Assembly (NCBI GenBank): GCA_028687755.1
Contig: JAQTZL010000009.1
Coordinates: 1-64,000, forward strand
Source: Candidatus Nanopelagicales bacterium
Lineage (GTDB): Bacteria > Actinomycetota > Actinomycetes > S36-B12
DNA length: 64,000 nt
Direction: 5' to 3'
The notes under the pieces were generated by a model. That model saw only the letters and a program-made list of their open reading frames with translations. It did not search any database and was not told the origin of the DNA. The translations under genes were made by a program, and so were the position numbers. Positions 8,955 through 16,662 of this stretch are shown here, piece after piece; position 1 is the first letter of the stretch; every line of letters starts with the position of its first letter.

Positions 8955-9518
8955 TCAGACCACACGGAAGGCTGTAACCCAGTCCCTGTAGTTAGACGGA
9001 AGAGTTTTAAGCAAAGCGGCGGTCTGTGCAACTGGGGTACCGTGTCCACATGTCAGCGTCATAATTTCTGGCGTGTTGGCAGATTCTGGGAGCCTATGTT
9101 TACGCGCCATGGTGTGCGCGACATGTTCTCTTCGCTTGTGTGACCACAGATCCCACCGATCAAAGTCTTCTGGCAACGTGTTTTTATTTGCGCAGTAGCT
9201 TGCGATTGGGTCATACCTGGCCGCGCAAGATACAGCCACATTCCAACCACAGAAGCCTTTGGGTAGCTTGTTGTATCGCGCAGCCACAGCCGCTAACGTG
9301 TACTGATTTTTGTCGCTAGGGTTAGCGACCGTGGTCCAGAAAGGAAAGTCAGCCCCTAGCAAACCGCGCTTAGCTGCCGTGTACGCCATGCGTCGAAAAC
9401 GTTCCATGTCGCTCTTCTGAAGATTGTACCAAAACGCTGTGGTTGGCGGCGCTTTGAGCTGCTTCAGATGAACAACCAGACGTCGTGTATGAGAGTCGAC
9501 CATTTGTTCTTTTGACAT
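8955..9518 (-). CDS. LP-F-W (ankyrin-like) repeat protein
   Basis: A 187-residue protein beginning MSKEQMVDSHTRR; its ATG at 9518 overlaps the stop of the upstream gene (TAATG), so the two are translationally coupled. At least five repeats are visible: RMAYTAAKRGLLGADFPFW, TLAAVAARYNKLPKGFCGW, PIASYCANKNTLPEDFDRW, HVAHTMARKHRLPES and PVAQTAALLKTLPSNYRDW. Each is about 25-35 residues, a helix with A/Y/H positions followed by LP..F..W. No catalytic motif is present. The function is unknown. The following 123 bases may encode a frameshifted extra repeat. Confidence 0.78.
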   Translation of the reverse strand: MSKEQMVDSHTRRLVVHLKQLKAPPTTAFWYNLQKSDMERFRRMAYTAAKRGLLGADFPFWTTVANPSDKNQYTLAAVAARYNKLPKGFCGWNVAVSCAARYDPIASYCANKNTLPEDFDRWDLWSHKRREHVAHTMARKHRLPESANTPEIMTLTCGHGTPVAQTAALLKTLPSNYRDWVTAFRVV

Positions 9519-9904
9519 TAGGCGCTTCTTTCGTTTAAAAGCGTCGCCAGAGCGTGCGCTTGGTTGATGGGTGTCGTGGCATAGCAATCTGACAGAACGC
9601 CGTTGTAGTGCGTTTTAAGCACTTCAGCAAGGCTGTCTAGCAGCTGAATGTTTCCAGGCATAATCACCCATTGTCGCCAAAGGTTCAGGTACTCCGTCCA
9701 GAGATCTATCGAAGTGTCCAGTGGAGGTTTACCCTTACCCAAGCGCCAGTTGGTTCCGCCTGGCTGATAGCACTTCACGTCACACTGGTAGTGACACTCT
9801 ATCGAGCGTCCGTCTGACAGTCTGGCATAGAAGGCAGAGAAACGAGTGTCTCCTTTCGAGGACACCTCGTAGCCACCGTGTCTCTTCCAGGTAAAGGTTG
9901 TCAT
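9518..9904 (-). CDS. Conserved phage protein (GYEVSSKGD...FSAF family)
   Basis: A 128-residue protein containing GGYEVSSKGDTRFSAFYARL near the N-terminus and a GGTNWRLGKGKPPL segment near the middle. From memory this is a widespread small phage protein also found in bacteria; its function is unknown to me. The C-terminal half is helical (LWTEYLNLWRQW) and ends INQAHALATLLN. It overlaps the upstream gene by ATGA and the downstream gene by TAATG, so it is inside a coupled three-gene operon of repeat proteins. Confidence 0.82.
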   Translation of the reverse strand: MTTFTWKRHGGYEVSSKGDTRFSAFYARLSDGRSIECHYQCDVKCYQPGGTNWRLGKGKPPLDTSIDLWTEYLNLWRQWVIMPGNIQLLDSLAEVLKTHYNGVLSDCYATTPINQAHALATLLNERSA

Positions 9905-11094
9905 GGGAGAAATGTCGGACGACGTATCGCCGCAATCAACTCGGTGTACTCTGTGTGAAGCGCGTTTAACTCTGCGTAGGTTGTGCCGCCTTCTTCGCCA
10001 GGGATAAAAACTGTTTCCTGTTCAGGTCTCCAGATTTTAAGCACCTTGATGATTTTGGCCATTGCCGTTTTGCGCAGCATGGTTAGTAAAGCGCTTTCCA
10101 TGGTCGCCAAGCTGTGCCCGACAAACGACCCGCGGATAACCAAGCAGCCCGTAAAAACGGCTATGCAGAGAGTCTGTGGGCCGACCTTCTGAAAATCGAT
10201 TCCCGGGCCGATAAACTCCAATGGTCGAAGTCCTGCCGCGACAAAATGCGTCATCGGTGTGACCCCATAGCGGTCTGGTAATCGATCTCCCTGAATGATA
10301 AGTTCAAGCGGCACATAGTAGCGCTGGGTCACGGGTGTTAAGTCGCGTGACCACTGTCTGATCCCCGGATGCCGGCGATTATATGCCAGATAACAAGCCA
10401 CTGTGAACTCTTTCTTCAGGTCCCAGATGTCCCAGTCCGAGAAATTAGGGACAAGACTACCGTATTTGAGCGCTGTGAATACCAGATGCTCTCCTGTGGA
10501 AGTAGGGATACCCCAGTGGCAAAAGTCATAGGGCAAACTGTTGTTCTTTGCGGCAACCTCCGCCACTGTCAGACCATCGGCGTCAACTGCGGCCCAGATA
10601 TCGACAATGTTTGGAAACGGTGTCGAATCTTGTTTGCTCCGAAAGACCGTGTGAGCCGCTGTGGTCCATTTCTCATCACCTGGTAACGTGACCTGTTTTG
10701 TCCAGAACTCTGTGTCGGTGGGAAGCTCACTGAAGCGCCCGCGATTAAAGCTTATAGCGCGCTCCAGAATCGTGGTTGGCTTTCGGCCTGGCTTGGGTTT
10801 ACGATACGGCGTCAGCCATGCGCTGAAGTCCTTGGGAAGCTTGTTATGGTCAAGCGCCAAGCCGGCGATGGTTCGCTCCAGCTTACATCCGTTACCAAAT
10901 GGCAATACCTTGTCCCAGTGTCTGAAGTCGGCACCTATCCAGCCGTGAATAGCTCCGCTGTAAAGGTATCCAAGTACTTCTTTTGTAACCGGCAGAGAGT
11001 CTGTGTCACCCCAGAGTTTGTTGAAATCGACCTCCGCATTTGACAAACGTTTTTGCTTTTTGGTGTATTGCACCGGGTTATAAATGAACGACAT
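9901..11094 (-). CDS. Large LP-F-W (ankyrin-like) repeat protein
   Basis: A 397-residue protein with a good AAGGAG before its ATG. About five repeats can be picked out, among them TIAGLALDHNKLPKDFSAW, TVAEVAAKNNSLPYDFCHW and HLVFTALKYGSLVPNFSDW; others are more degenerate. The C-terminal 130 residues are different, with a helical stretch and no repeat. It is a paralogue by repeat content of the genes at 8043 and 8955, and they lie in one operon. The role is unknown; repeat scaffolds of this kind normally mediate protein-protein contacts. Confidence 0.78.
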   Translation of the reverse strand: MSFIYNPVQYTKKQKRLSNAEVDFNKLWGDTDSLPVTKEVLGYLYSGAIHGWIGADFRHWDKVLPFGNGCKLERTIAGLALDHNKLPKDFSAWLTPYRKPKPGRKPTTILERAISFNRGRFSELPTDTEFWTKQVTLPGDEKWTTAAHTVFRSKQDSTPFPNIVDIWAAVDADGLTVAEVAAKNNSLPYDFCHWGIPTSTGEHLVFTALKYGSLVPNFSDWDIWDLKKEFTVACYLAYNRRHPGIRQWSRDLTPVTQRYYVPLELIIQGDRLPDRYGVTPMTHFVAAGLRPLEFIGPGIDFQKVGPQTLCIAVFTGCLVIRGSFVGHSLATMESALLTMLRKTAMAKIIKVLKIWRPEQETVFIPGEEGGTTYAELNALHTEYTELIAAIRRPTFLP

Positions 11095-11109
11095 AACGTT
11101 CTCCTTTTG

Positions 11110-11544
11110 TTAGTTAGCGACTGAGTCTGCTCGGGCCCGGATATAGGTGATACTGGGCGGCGGTCTGAACGGCACAACCTCGTCGTGGTTGAGTGTGTAG
11201 ACCACACGCCAGAGATCCTTGCCAATCGGAACCATGGTCGGCGGTTTCACGCCTTTCAGGTTCTTGGGGTGAAAATGGTTCTCCAGCAGAAGTTCGCGAA
11301 GAACGGCTGTGGGGTTGCCGCGGTAAGCACCCTCGCAATGGACGGTACTCATGGTCTTGATCGGGGTGTTAAACTCCCCGGTGGGTCGATAGATCTTGAA
11401 AACTTGTCCATCCTCCTTGATCACGCGTGCCTCGACTTCTGTTACAAAGCCTGGCAGCATCTGAGAACCGAAAGAGTTCTTGGCTGAAACCAGAAGCAGG
11501 TTGTCGGTTATACGACAGGTTTTGAGTATACGTTTGTCTGTCAT
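11110..11544 (-). CDS. Hypothetical protein, first gene of the repeat-protein operon
   Basis: A 144-residue protein whose ATG at 11544 follows AAAAAGGAAACCC. It looks like a compact beta-rich domain; no motif is recognised. It lies 28 bases downstream of a CATATATA-NNN-ACTG type promoter, so its operon with the repeat proteins is probably driven from there. An overlapping 80-residue frame at 11369 reads through the promoter and is not considered real. Confidence 0.72.
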   Translation of the reverse strand: MTDKRILKTCRITDNLLLVSAKNSFGSQMLPGFVTEVEARVIKEDGQVFKIYRPTGEFNTPIKTMSTVHCEGAYRGNPTAVLRELLLENHFHPKNLKGVKPPTMVPIGKDLWRVVYTLNHDEVVPFRPPPSITYIRARADSVAN

Positions 11545-11571
11545 GGGTTTCCTTTTTCATGAGTTGATGTT

Positions 11572-11586
11572 CAGTGTCTATATATA
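11572..11586 (-). promoter_or_regulatory. Candidate phage promoter (TATATATA-GAC-ACTG)
   Basis: On the minus strand the sequence reads TATATATAGACACTG, one of six sites sharing [C/T]AT[A/G]TATA-NNN-ACTG (one with CTTG). It lies 28 bases before the start codon at 11544 and just past the bidirectional terminator at 11631. Confidence 0.6.
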
Positions 11587-11630
11587 GAATCAGAAACATG
11601 TCAAAAGACAAAAAGAAAAATCAAAGAACT

Positions 11631-11664
11631 ATCTCCTACTCAGGTCTCCGCCTGAGTAGGAGAT
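11631..11664. terminator. Bidirectional terminator after the helicase gene
   Basis: A 14-bp perfect stem (ATCTCCTACTCAGG and complement) with a 6-base loop, directly past the stop of the minus-strand helicase gene (stop at 11669). Confidence 0.85.
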
Positions 11665-11668
11665 ACAG

Positions 11669-13204
11669 TTAACCTAACAAGTCAGCTGAGAAGTCGTTGG
11701 TTTCACCAGAGCCGAAGCTCTTAGGAAGAGTCTGCATAGATGAGTCTGGTTTTCCAATATCTGGAAGGATAGGGATGTTCAGTCCAGCGAAAGGAAGAAT
11801 GAACGCTTTGTCCTCCTCAGAGATCACTGTGGCAAGCCTGTGCTTTCCGCGCCTCACGCTCAGGTACTTCCTTCGCTTGTGTGTGAAGAGATGCACATAG
11901 ATTTCCAGATCGATCTCTTGGTCCAACTGGCTGCTGTCAGCGTACATACCCTTCTCGGCGATCTCTTCCAGAAACATGTGTCCAGGGAGTGTCCTCATCA
12001 AACGCTTGGCCTCGGTGTTCAGCTGTCCTGGTGTGATAAACCCAATGCCACGAGCTGACATGAAGTTACGTGTTCTTCGGAGCAGATCGCGTTTGTCGGT
12101 ACCAGCTGGTCCCTGGACACACCCAGTTGTAGGAAGCAGCAACAGATAGTCCACCATGCATATATGGATGGCATAACCTTGGGCTTCCAGTGAAATGATT
12201 TCATTGCAGAGATGCGAGTATGTCCACTGGTTAGGGTCCACCCGCATCATCTTGATGTGGAAACCGTTCCTGGTCATCTGTGCCCGGATGTACGTGGACA
12301 TCTCAGAGGCTGTCAAATTGCTCAGCTCATCAGGCTTAACCGGTGTACCTTCAGCCGCCTTCAGGTACTGGTACATGAACTGCAGATTGTAGGTCAGGTT
12401 GTCTTCAAACGAGATACGCAGCAGCAGGATCTTCTTGCCAGCATCTTTCTCACGAATGATAGGGACATTCTGGACAGCGATGTCCACGAACATGGAGCAC
12501 GTGGTTCCAGTCTTGTACCGGTGAGGGAGTGCCGCCACATAGACAGTTTCACCCAGTCTGACTCCGCCTTGCGTCATACGGTTCATGGCTTGCCAGCCAA
12601 ACTTGTAGACCGCCGTGTTGTTGTTCAGGTCTCTGACTTCCTCAAAGACCTTGGTGACTTCGTCAGGCAAATCAAAATCCACCTCACTGACCACAGCCGG
12701 ATCTTTCAGGGTAGTAGACATTGTCGCCAATGGCTCTAGTTGACCCAACATGTTGCGCAGATAGTCAGTGAAGTTACCGACCTTGGCTCTGTTGAAGGTC
12801 ATGTCGTACTGAGCTTTGTTGATCAGCAGGACCGCTTGGTGTTCACGGTAGTAGTTGTGAAGCACCTTGACCAGAGAAGACACGATACGTTTGGTGGACG
12901 CTTCGCTGTGGTCGGTCTCTACCGACTCTCTGACCGATGCAAGCAACTTAGCGTCAGACTCCAGTGTCAACTGAAGCCTCGGAATCAGTACCTCCTTGAC
13001 GACGAGATCTTTGTTCTCTACGAGCTCTAAGCAGAACTCCTTCAGGCGCGCCACGATGTTCACGCTGCCGAAGTTGTTGCCAGGTGCATCTGTTCTGACT
13101 GTCTGGAGCACGGTCTTGATCAGATCATCGTGATCGTCACTTTCCAGGATACGACAACGGTAGATCAGTGCAAGCACCTTCCCCAGTACCACTCTTACTT
13201 CCAT
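11669..13204 (-). CDS. DnaB-like replicative helicase
   Basis: A 511-residue protein with the layout of phage DnaB-type (RecA-fold, SF4) helicases: an N-terminal helical region of about 190 residues, then FGWQAMNRMTQGG leading into a P-loop-like strand AALPHRYKTGTT (about 223-235), and a Walker B strand HICMVDYLLLLP. The P-loop is divergent: it keeps KT and the glycine after them but lacks the GK pair of the usual GxxxxGK[ST]. The C-terminus (NDFSADLLG) is acidic and hydrophobic. It would unwind DNA at the phage replication fork. The ATG at 13204 follows AAGGACAAAAAC; the nearby TATG-rich leader may hold the promoter. Confidence 0.8.
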   Translation of the reverse strand: MEVRVVLGKVLALIYRCRILESDDHDDLIKTVLQTVRTDAPGNNFGSVNIVARLKEFCLELVENKDLVVKEVLIPRLQLTLESDAKLLASVRESVETDHSEASTKRIVSSLVKVLHNYYREHQAVLLINKAQYDMTFNRAKVGNFTDYLRNMLGQLEPLATMSTTLKDPAVVSEVDFDLPDEVTKVFEEVRDLNNNTAVYKFGWQAMNRMTQGGVRLGETVYVAALPHRYKTGTTCSMFVDIAVQNVPIIREKDAGKKILLLRISFEDNLTYNLQFMYQYLKAAEGTPVKPDELSNLTASEMSTYIRAQMTRNGFHIKMMRVDPNQWTYSHLCNEIISLEAQGYAIHICMVDYLLLLPTTGCVQGPAGTDKRDLLRRTRNFMSARGIGFITPGQLNTEAKRLMRTLPGHMFLEEIAEKGMYADSSQLDQEIDLEIYVHLFTHKRRKYLSVRRGKHRLATVISEEDKAFILPFAGLNIPILPDIGKPDSSMQTLPKSFGSGETNDFSADLLG

Positions 13205-13261
13205 GTTTTTGTCCTTGTGTTTCTGAGATCATACTATCCTTGAGCTGGTAGAAAATGCTTA

Positions 13262-13293
13262 CCTACCTCTGCTGGGAGACCAGCAGAGGTAGG
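13262..13293. terminator. Intrinsic terminator
   Basis: A 14-bp perfect stem (CCTACCTCTGCTGG and complement) with a GAGA loop, placed immediately past the stop of the minus-strand gene ending at 13295. Confidence 0.85.
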
Positions 13294-13294
13294 A

Positions 13295-13855
13295 TCAGAA
13301 TGGCATGTCAAGCAGAAACAGACTGTCTCTGTTCAAGATGGTGTAACATCTGAACACGTTAGCCTTGGAAGTCTTCTCTAAGGTGGTGTCTATGCCGTCA
13401 TAGTGTCCGCCATGGAAAAGTCTGTTAGGCGCAAAGTACTTACCGATCTTGGCGTGGTGAAACAGACCAGTGGCGGCTTCTTCCACGATCGTGGTGACAT
13501 CACAGTAGAGCACCTCTTGCGGTAACTCTTCTTGCAGTATCACCGAGAACAGATTGCCGTGAGCATAGCGAAGATAGACAGGCGTTTTAGAGAGCTCAGG
13601 ACGCGCTGCAAGACGCGAGAGTATGTCACCCCTTGACAGCGATGAAACGATGCCTATATCCACGTCCCAGAGCTGATAGAGCCTGTATCTGCCGTCACAT
13701 ATGATGCCAGATGGTTCTGGTGTCTTAGATCGCCAGTTTCTCAGGACAGACTCTTGATCTGTTAACTGAGTGTAGACACCCACTGTGTTGTGTCTGGATC
13801 TGACCAGGGAGCTGACAAACCCTTCCAGATAAGGGTCGTGGAGTGTAAGGTCCAT
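13295..13855 (-). CDS. Hypothetical protein co-transcribed with thymidylate kinase-like gene
   Basis: A 186-residue soluble protein starting MDLTLHDPYLEGFV, four bases after the stop of the kinase gene. No motif is recognised. Residue pairs such as RYLYQLWDVDIG and HHAKIGKYFAPN may belong to an enzyme fold, but this is only an impression. The link to a nucleotide kinase suggests nucleotide metabolism or DNA replication. Confidence 0.68.
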   Translation of the reverse strand: MDLTLHDPYLEGFVSSLVRSRHNTVGVYTQLTDQESVLRNWRSKTPEPSGIICDGRYRLYQLWDVDIGIVSSLSRGDILSRLAARPELSKTPVYLRYAHGNLFSVILQEELPQEVLYCDVTTIVEEAATGLFHHAKIGKYFAPNRLFHGGHYDGIDTTLEKTSKANVFRCYTILNRDSLFLLDMPF

Positions 13856-13858
13856 GGG

Positions 13859-14563
13859 TCAGTAGAGTTCCAGCACAGCAGCAAGATCACCAGAGTGTGA
13901 GAACAGGCAATGGTTGAATAACCGAAGGAACTGCACGTCTGGTCGACGGTATGATCCGAGCAAGTAACGGACGTACTCTGCGTCAAAAGGTTTGTCGGCA
14001 TCGCCGGCGCGTTGACTGATCTTCTGTTTGAAATGCTTGACTTCTTCACAAAGCTCTGTCACATATCGCTCACCGTAGGGTGCGTAGTTGAAGTCGTGGT
14101 ACTTGTCAAGGATAAGCAGACCTGTCTCTGCACTCAGGGTAGACCTGAAGTGCTGACGAAACTTCTCGAAGGCTTCCTGTGACTGATGGATACGGTTGGG
14201 TGTGGACTCGTCGTCGATGAGTCCGAAGTTGTAGATCAGCGCGGTCAGGATAGAACGGTTGATCAAAACCACTGTGTCCTGACTTCTGTTCTCTTGAAGC
14301 AGTGTGGCCACGTCGTCGATGGTTTTCATGTGCGCTGTGAGCACCTGATGGATCTGTGACGGATTGAAGAAGTTGTAGGTGAAGTAACGCTTGTGTTGAA
14401 TGAATGAGGGTAGGTGTGTTTTGCAGCAGGCGTGCTTGACCAGATAACCCTTGGCTGTGAGAGCTGCGTCCAGCTGCTCTATGGTGTAGTCTTTACCTGA
14501 AGCGTTGGGGCCATCTATGAAAAGTGCTTTGGGATAGGATGGCTTGACGGTGCGATCTGACAT
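13859..14563 (-). CDS. Thymidylate kinase-like (deoxynucleoside monophosphate kinase) protein
   Basis: A 234-residue P-loop kinase. The Walker A loop GPNASGKD is at 18-25, preceded by a KALFID strand as in dTMP kinases (FIDGP/FEGP). The segment VVLINRSILTALIYN is in the place of the DRS motif that follows the second strand of that family, with N in place of D. A lid-like region GERYVTELCEEVKHF follows. It would phosphorylate dTMP or another dNMP to feed phage DNA synthesis. It is preceded by GGGAACACC and comes after the terminator at 14607. Confidence 0.78.
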   Translation of the reverse strand: MSDRTVKPSYPKALFIDGPNASGKDYTIEQLDAALTAKGYLVKHACCKTHLPSFIQHKRYFTYNFFNPSQIHQVLTAHMKTIDDVATLLQENRSQDTVVLINRSILTALIYNFGLIDDESTPNRIHQSQEAFEKFRQHFRSTLSAETGLLILDKYHDFNYAPYGERYVTELCEEVKHFKQKISQRAGDADKPFDAEYVRYLLGSYRRPDVQFLRLFNHCLFSHSGDLAAVLELY

Positions 14564-14606
14564 GGTGTTCCCTTGATAGAAAGTTCAGACCATTCCCAGG
14601 TAGAAA

Positions 14607-14650
14607 AAGAAAAAAGAAAAGCCACCCCAAGGTGGTCTTTTCTTTTTTGT
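14607..14650. terminator. AAGAAAAGCCACC-type bidirectional terminator
   Basis: An A-rich arm plus GCCACC pairs with GGTGGTC plus a T-rich arm around a 4-base loop. It is one of four near-identical copies in the window and lies past the minus-strand gene ending at 14650. Confidence 0.8.
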
Positions 14651-15264
14651 CAGAACCAGCTACTGTGGGTAGCTTTCGCTATCACAGTAGCGACTTTGAG
14701 AGTCGCTGGACTGAATGACGCAGCCAACGTCTTTTCATTTCCACGACCGCGGTATAGGTGGTTGGCCACCGCCTTCACTGCCGTCAGCAGCTCGCCGTTG
14801 TTTTTGACTGACGAGCAGAGCGCCGGTATAACACGTACATCGCCCCACCGACTGTTGGGTTTGGCGATGTACGCCAACAGCTCGCTGATAGACGCCCTGG
14901 CGTAAAGCCATTCGTGCAGCGTTTCATGCCACCGTAACCAGGTGTCACTCGTCTCGTAGGTCACTGGGTGGTGGTTTTCCCACCACCCTTTAACAGGGTC
15001 TTTCTCCCCTGTCAGGATCTCCCCTAAGAGACGGAACATGCCGTCTTGTTGAAACGGGCATCTTTCACCCACATAGGTGATACAATCACCTATAAGATCG
15101 AGACGCTGGTTACTGTTGTACGAGAACCCGTGGTCCTCGACCCAGCCCACGAGGTTGCCCTCGTAGTTGTCCAATTGGTCGAGATCGACACTACGCTCGA
15201 CCTTCAGGACCTGGGCGCGCGCCCGTGCCAGCTGACCCAGGTTCAACTTAAACACTACCTTCAT
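14650..15264 (-). CDS. Hypothetical protein
   Basis: A 204-residue protein whose ATG at 15264 has a strong AAAAGGAGATAGTC ribosome site. It is tryptophan-rich (WVEDHGF, GWWENHH, WLRWHETLHEWLY) and mainly helical, without membrane segments or a known motif. It is the second gene after the promoter at 15663, behind a small secreted protein. Confidence 0.7.
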   Translation of the reverse strand: MKVVFKLNLGQLARARAQVLKVERSVDLDQLDNYEGNLVGWVEDHGFSYNSNQRLDLIGDCITYVGERCPFQQDGMFRLLGEILTGEKDPVKGWWENHHPVTYETSDTWLRWHETLHEWLYARASISELLAYIAKPNSRWGDVRVIPALCSSVKNNGELLTAVKAVANHLYRGRGNEKTLAASFSPATLKVATVIAKATHSSWF

Positions 15265-15401
15265 GACTATCTCCTTTTCCGAATACCGTCGGAGTCGGTG
15301 CTGAAAAACTCAGCTTAATCCCTTTAGTGTCTTGCGACGTCAGGGCGGCCGTTGCCGGCATAGGAGGGTGGCTAAGTTTACCGTCTTTCCAGGACGCTCT
15401 C

Positions 15402-15605
15402 TCACCGGCGATACTTGGCTGGTGAGAGATCTGTGTGACACTCACGCCAGTGGCGAGAGGCACACATGGCCTCCAAATTTTGGAGGCTGTGAGGGGCCGA
15501 AGCCCCCTTAGAGGCGGGGGCTTTCGCCCCAGCCTCTTTAGCTGTGGCCACAGAGGCCACAGCAAGCAACATCGCGATGATCGCGATGCTCATTACCATC
15601 TTCAT
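15402..15605 (-). CDS. Small exported protein with signal peptide
   Basis: A 67-residue product beginning MKMVMSIAIIAMLLAVASVA, a typical Sec signal peptide with probable cleavage after ATA near residue 22; no lipobox cysteine is present. The mature part of about 45 residues is Ala/Lys/Ser-rich, then contains two cysteines (MCASRHWREC) that could form a disulphide. GGGAGAGTGTT precedes the ATG. An overlapping 105-residue frame (15248-15565) seems to be a shadow. An exported phage peptide could act on the envelope, but the role is unknown. The 137 bases between this gene and 15264 show no convincing frame. Confidence 0.65.
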   Translation of the reverse strand: MKMVMSIAIIAMLLAVASVATAKEAGAKAPASKGASAPHSLQNLEAMCASRHWRECHTDLSPAKYRR

Positions 15606-15662
15606 AACACTCTCCCGCCCCTATTGCCAGACTCAAAGTGAGTCGAGTTCAATGGGATTGTT

Positions 15663-15677
15663 CAGTTTGTATATATG
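15663..15677 (-). promoter_or_regulatory. Candidate phage promoter (CATATATA-CAA-ACTG)
   Basis: The minus strand reads CATATATACAAACTG inside GTTACATATATACAAACTG, 58 bases before the secreted-peptide start at 15605. It shares the motif, and the flanking TAC and GAACA, with the site at 55846. Confidence 0.65.
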
Positions 15678-15702
15678 TAACTAAAGATTTTTCAGATGAG
15701 AG

Positions 15703-15738
15703 AAAAAAGAAAAGCCACCCGCCGGTGGTCTTTTCTCT
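15703..15738. terminator. AAGAAAAGCCACC-type bidirectional terminator
   Basis: AAAAGCCACC pairs with GGTGGTCTTTT around CGCC-type loop bases, with A and T tracts on both sides. It ends the minus-strand metallopeptidase gene (stop at 15741). Confidence 0.8.
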
Positions 15739-15740
15739 TA

Positions 15741-16265
15741 TCAGACAACAGCGCGTGCGGTGAGGGCCTCTATCCGCTTTACGAAACGCTGGTCTTCTGA
15801 TATTATTTTAATTGCCTCATCGCGACAACATGGGTGATCTCTTACCGCCCAGTCAGCGATTATTCCGACAGCGCTGTATAGAGCCCGCATGAGCACGCTA
15901 GGTGAGGTGTACTGACAAGCATAGGAGTCAGCGTCAATCTCCCAGTCTACGTTGTCAACTATCTCGTCAGGACTATCCTTAAAGGCGTCGGCGTGACCCA
16001 GCACAAGGTGTCCAGCCTCGTGATAGATCATCGCCATCAGTTCTTCTTCGCTAAGTTGATCCCTCAGCTCTTCCAATAGGAAGACGCAGGATTGGGGTGT
16101 AAACCCCTCTATCCCGAAGATGTTATCCTTAACGTATATGGTGCACATACCGCCACACTTAGTGACGAGCTCCTGCAGCTCAGCCTCAAACTCGTTACAC
16201 TTCTGTTTTGACAGCTCGATGACGTAGCCGGGCACGCCCTCGATATCTTTGTACCATTTGATCAT
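15741..16265 (-). CDS. Zinc metallopeptidase with HExxH (M48/ImmA-like)
   Basis: A 174-residue protein starting MIKWYKDIEGV. The ATG at 16265 follows GGGAGAAGTTC; the frame extends upstream only through the promoter region. The zinc motif HEAGH is at 82-86 and a likely third ligand is E109 in WEIDADSYA, an ExxAD-like layout common to M48 and ImmA-type gluzincins. There is no signal peptide or membrane segment, so it acts in the cytoplasm. Cysteines at 23, 37, 41 and 60 are unusual. It has its own promoter and terminator. The target could be a host regulator or toxin antidote; this is inference only. Confidence 0.8.
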   Translation of the reverse strand: MIKWYKDIEGVPGYVIELSKQKCNEFEAELQELVTKCGGMCTIYVKDNIFGIEGFTPQSCVFLLEELRDQLSEEELMAMIYHEAGHLVLGHADAFKDSPDEIVDNVDWEIDADSYACQYTSPSVLMRALYSAVGIIADWAVRDHPCCRDEAIKIISEDQRFVKRIEALTARAVV

Positions 16266-16324
16266 GAACTTCTCCCGACACTCCACCGCTCTCACGACGT
16301 GTGAGAAGTTCGGTGCAATGTGTA

Positions 16325-16339
16325 CAAGTGTGATATATG
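16325..16339 (-). promoter_or_regulatory. Candidate phage promoter (variant CATATATC-ACA-CTTG)
   Basis: The minus strand reads CATATATCACACTTG, a slightly degenerate copy of the shared motif, in the context GTTACATATAT identical to the site at 15663. It is 60 bases before the metallopeptidase start. Confidence 0.55.
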
Positions 16340-16364
16340 TAACTGAAGAAAAATCAAATAAAAA

Positions 16365-16396
16365 AGAAGAGGTGGGCCATCTGGCCCACCTCTTCT
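16365..16396. terminator. Intrinsic terminator
   Basis: A 14-bp perfect stem AGAAGAGGTGGGCC and complement with an ATCT loop, located directly at the stop of the minus-strand gene ending at 16396. Confidence 0.85.
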
Positions 16397-16608
16397 CAGT
16401 CAACGATGCCGAGACGCTCTCTTACACGAGCAGAGCAAAAAGCGGCCATGCGTTGTCTGGTGACCACGCTTGCGTTGTTAGCACCTGTGGCAAGAAGACC
16501 TCTTGCAAAAACGTAGGCATCGCGTGCACCGTTTTGAAAATACACAGTTTTTGCAAGATGTTCGAGTTTAGCTTGCTCTTGGATGAGTTTTGGAATGTTG
16601 AGTGACAT
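16396..16608 (-). CDS. Small hypothetical protein
   Basis: A 70-residue protein starting MSLNIPKLIQEQAKLEHLAK. The ATG at 16608 follows AAAGGAAACCC. It is helical and basic, with no recognised motif. It follows the zinc-ribbon gene at 16663 by 54 bases and ends at its own hairpin. Confidence 0.68.
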   Translation of the reverse strand: MSLNIPKLIQEQAKLEHLAKTVYFQNGARDAYVFARGLLATGANNASVVTRQRMAAFCSARVRERLGIVD

Positions 16609-16662
16609 GGGTTTCCTTTTGTCCGCCACAGTCTGTGAGACCGTAGCGGATGTTGACAGTGA

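Noticed and set aside
15248..15565. A 105-residue minus-strand frame overlapping the small secreted protein
   Set aside because: No ribosome site, and the other frame has a clear signal peptide and a ribosome site.
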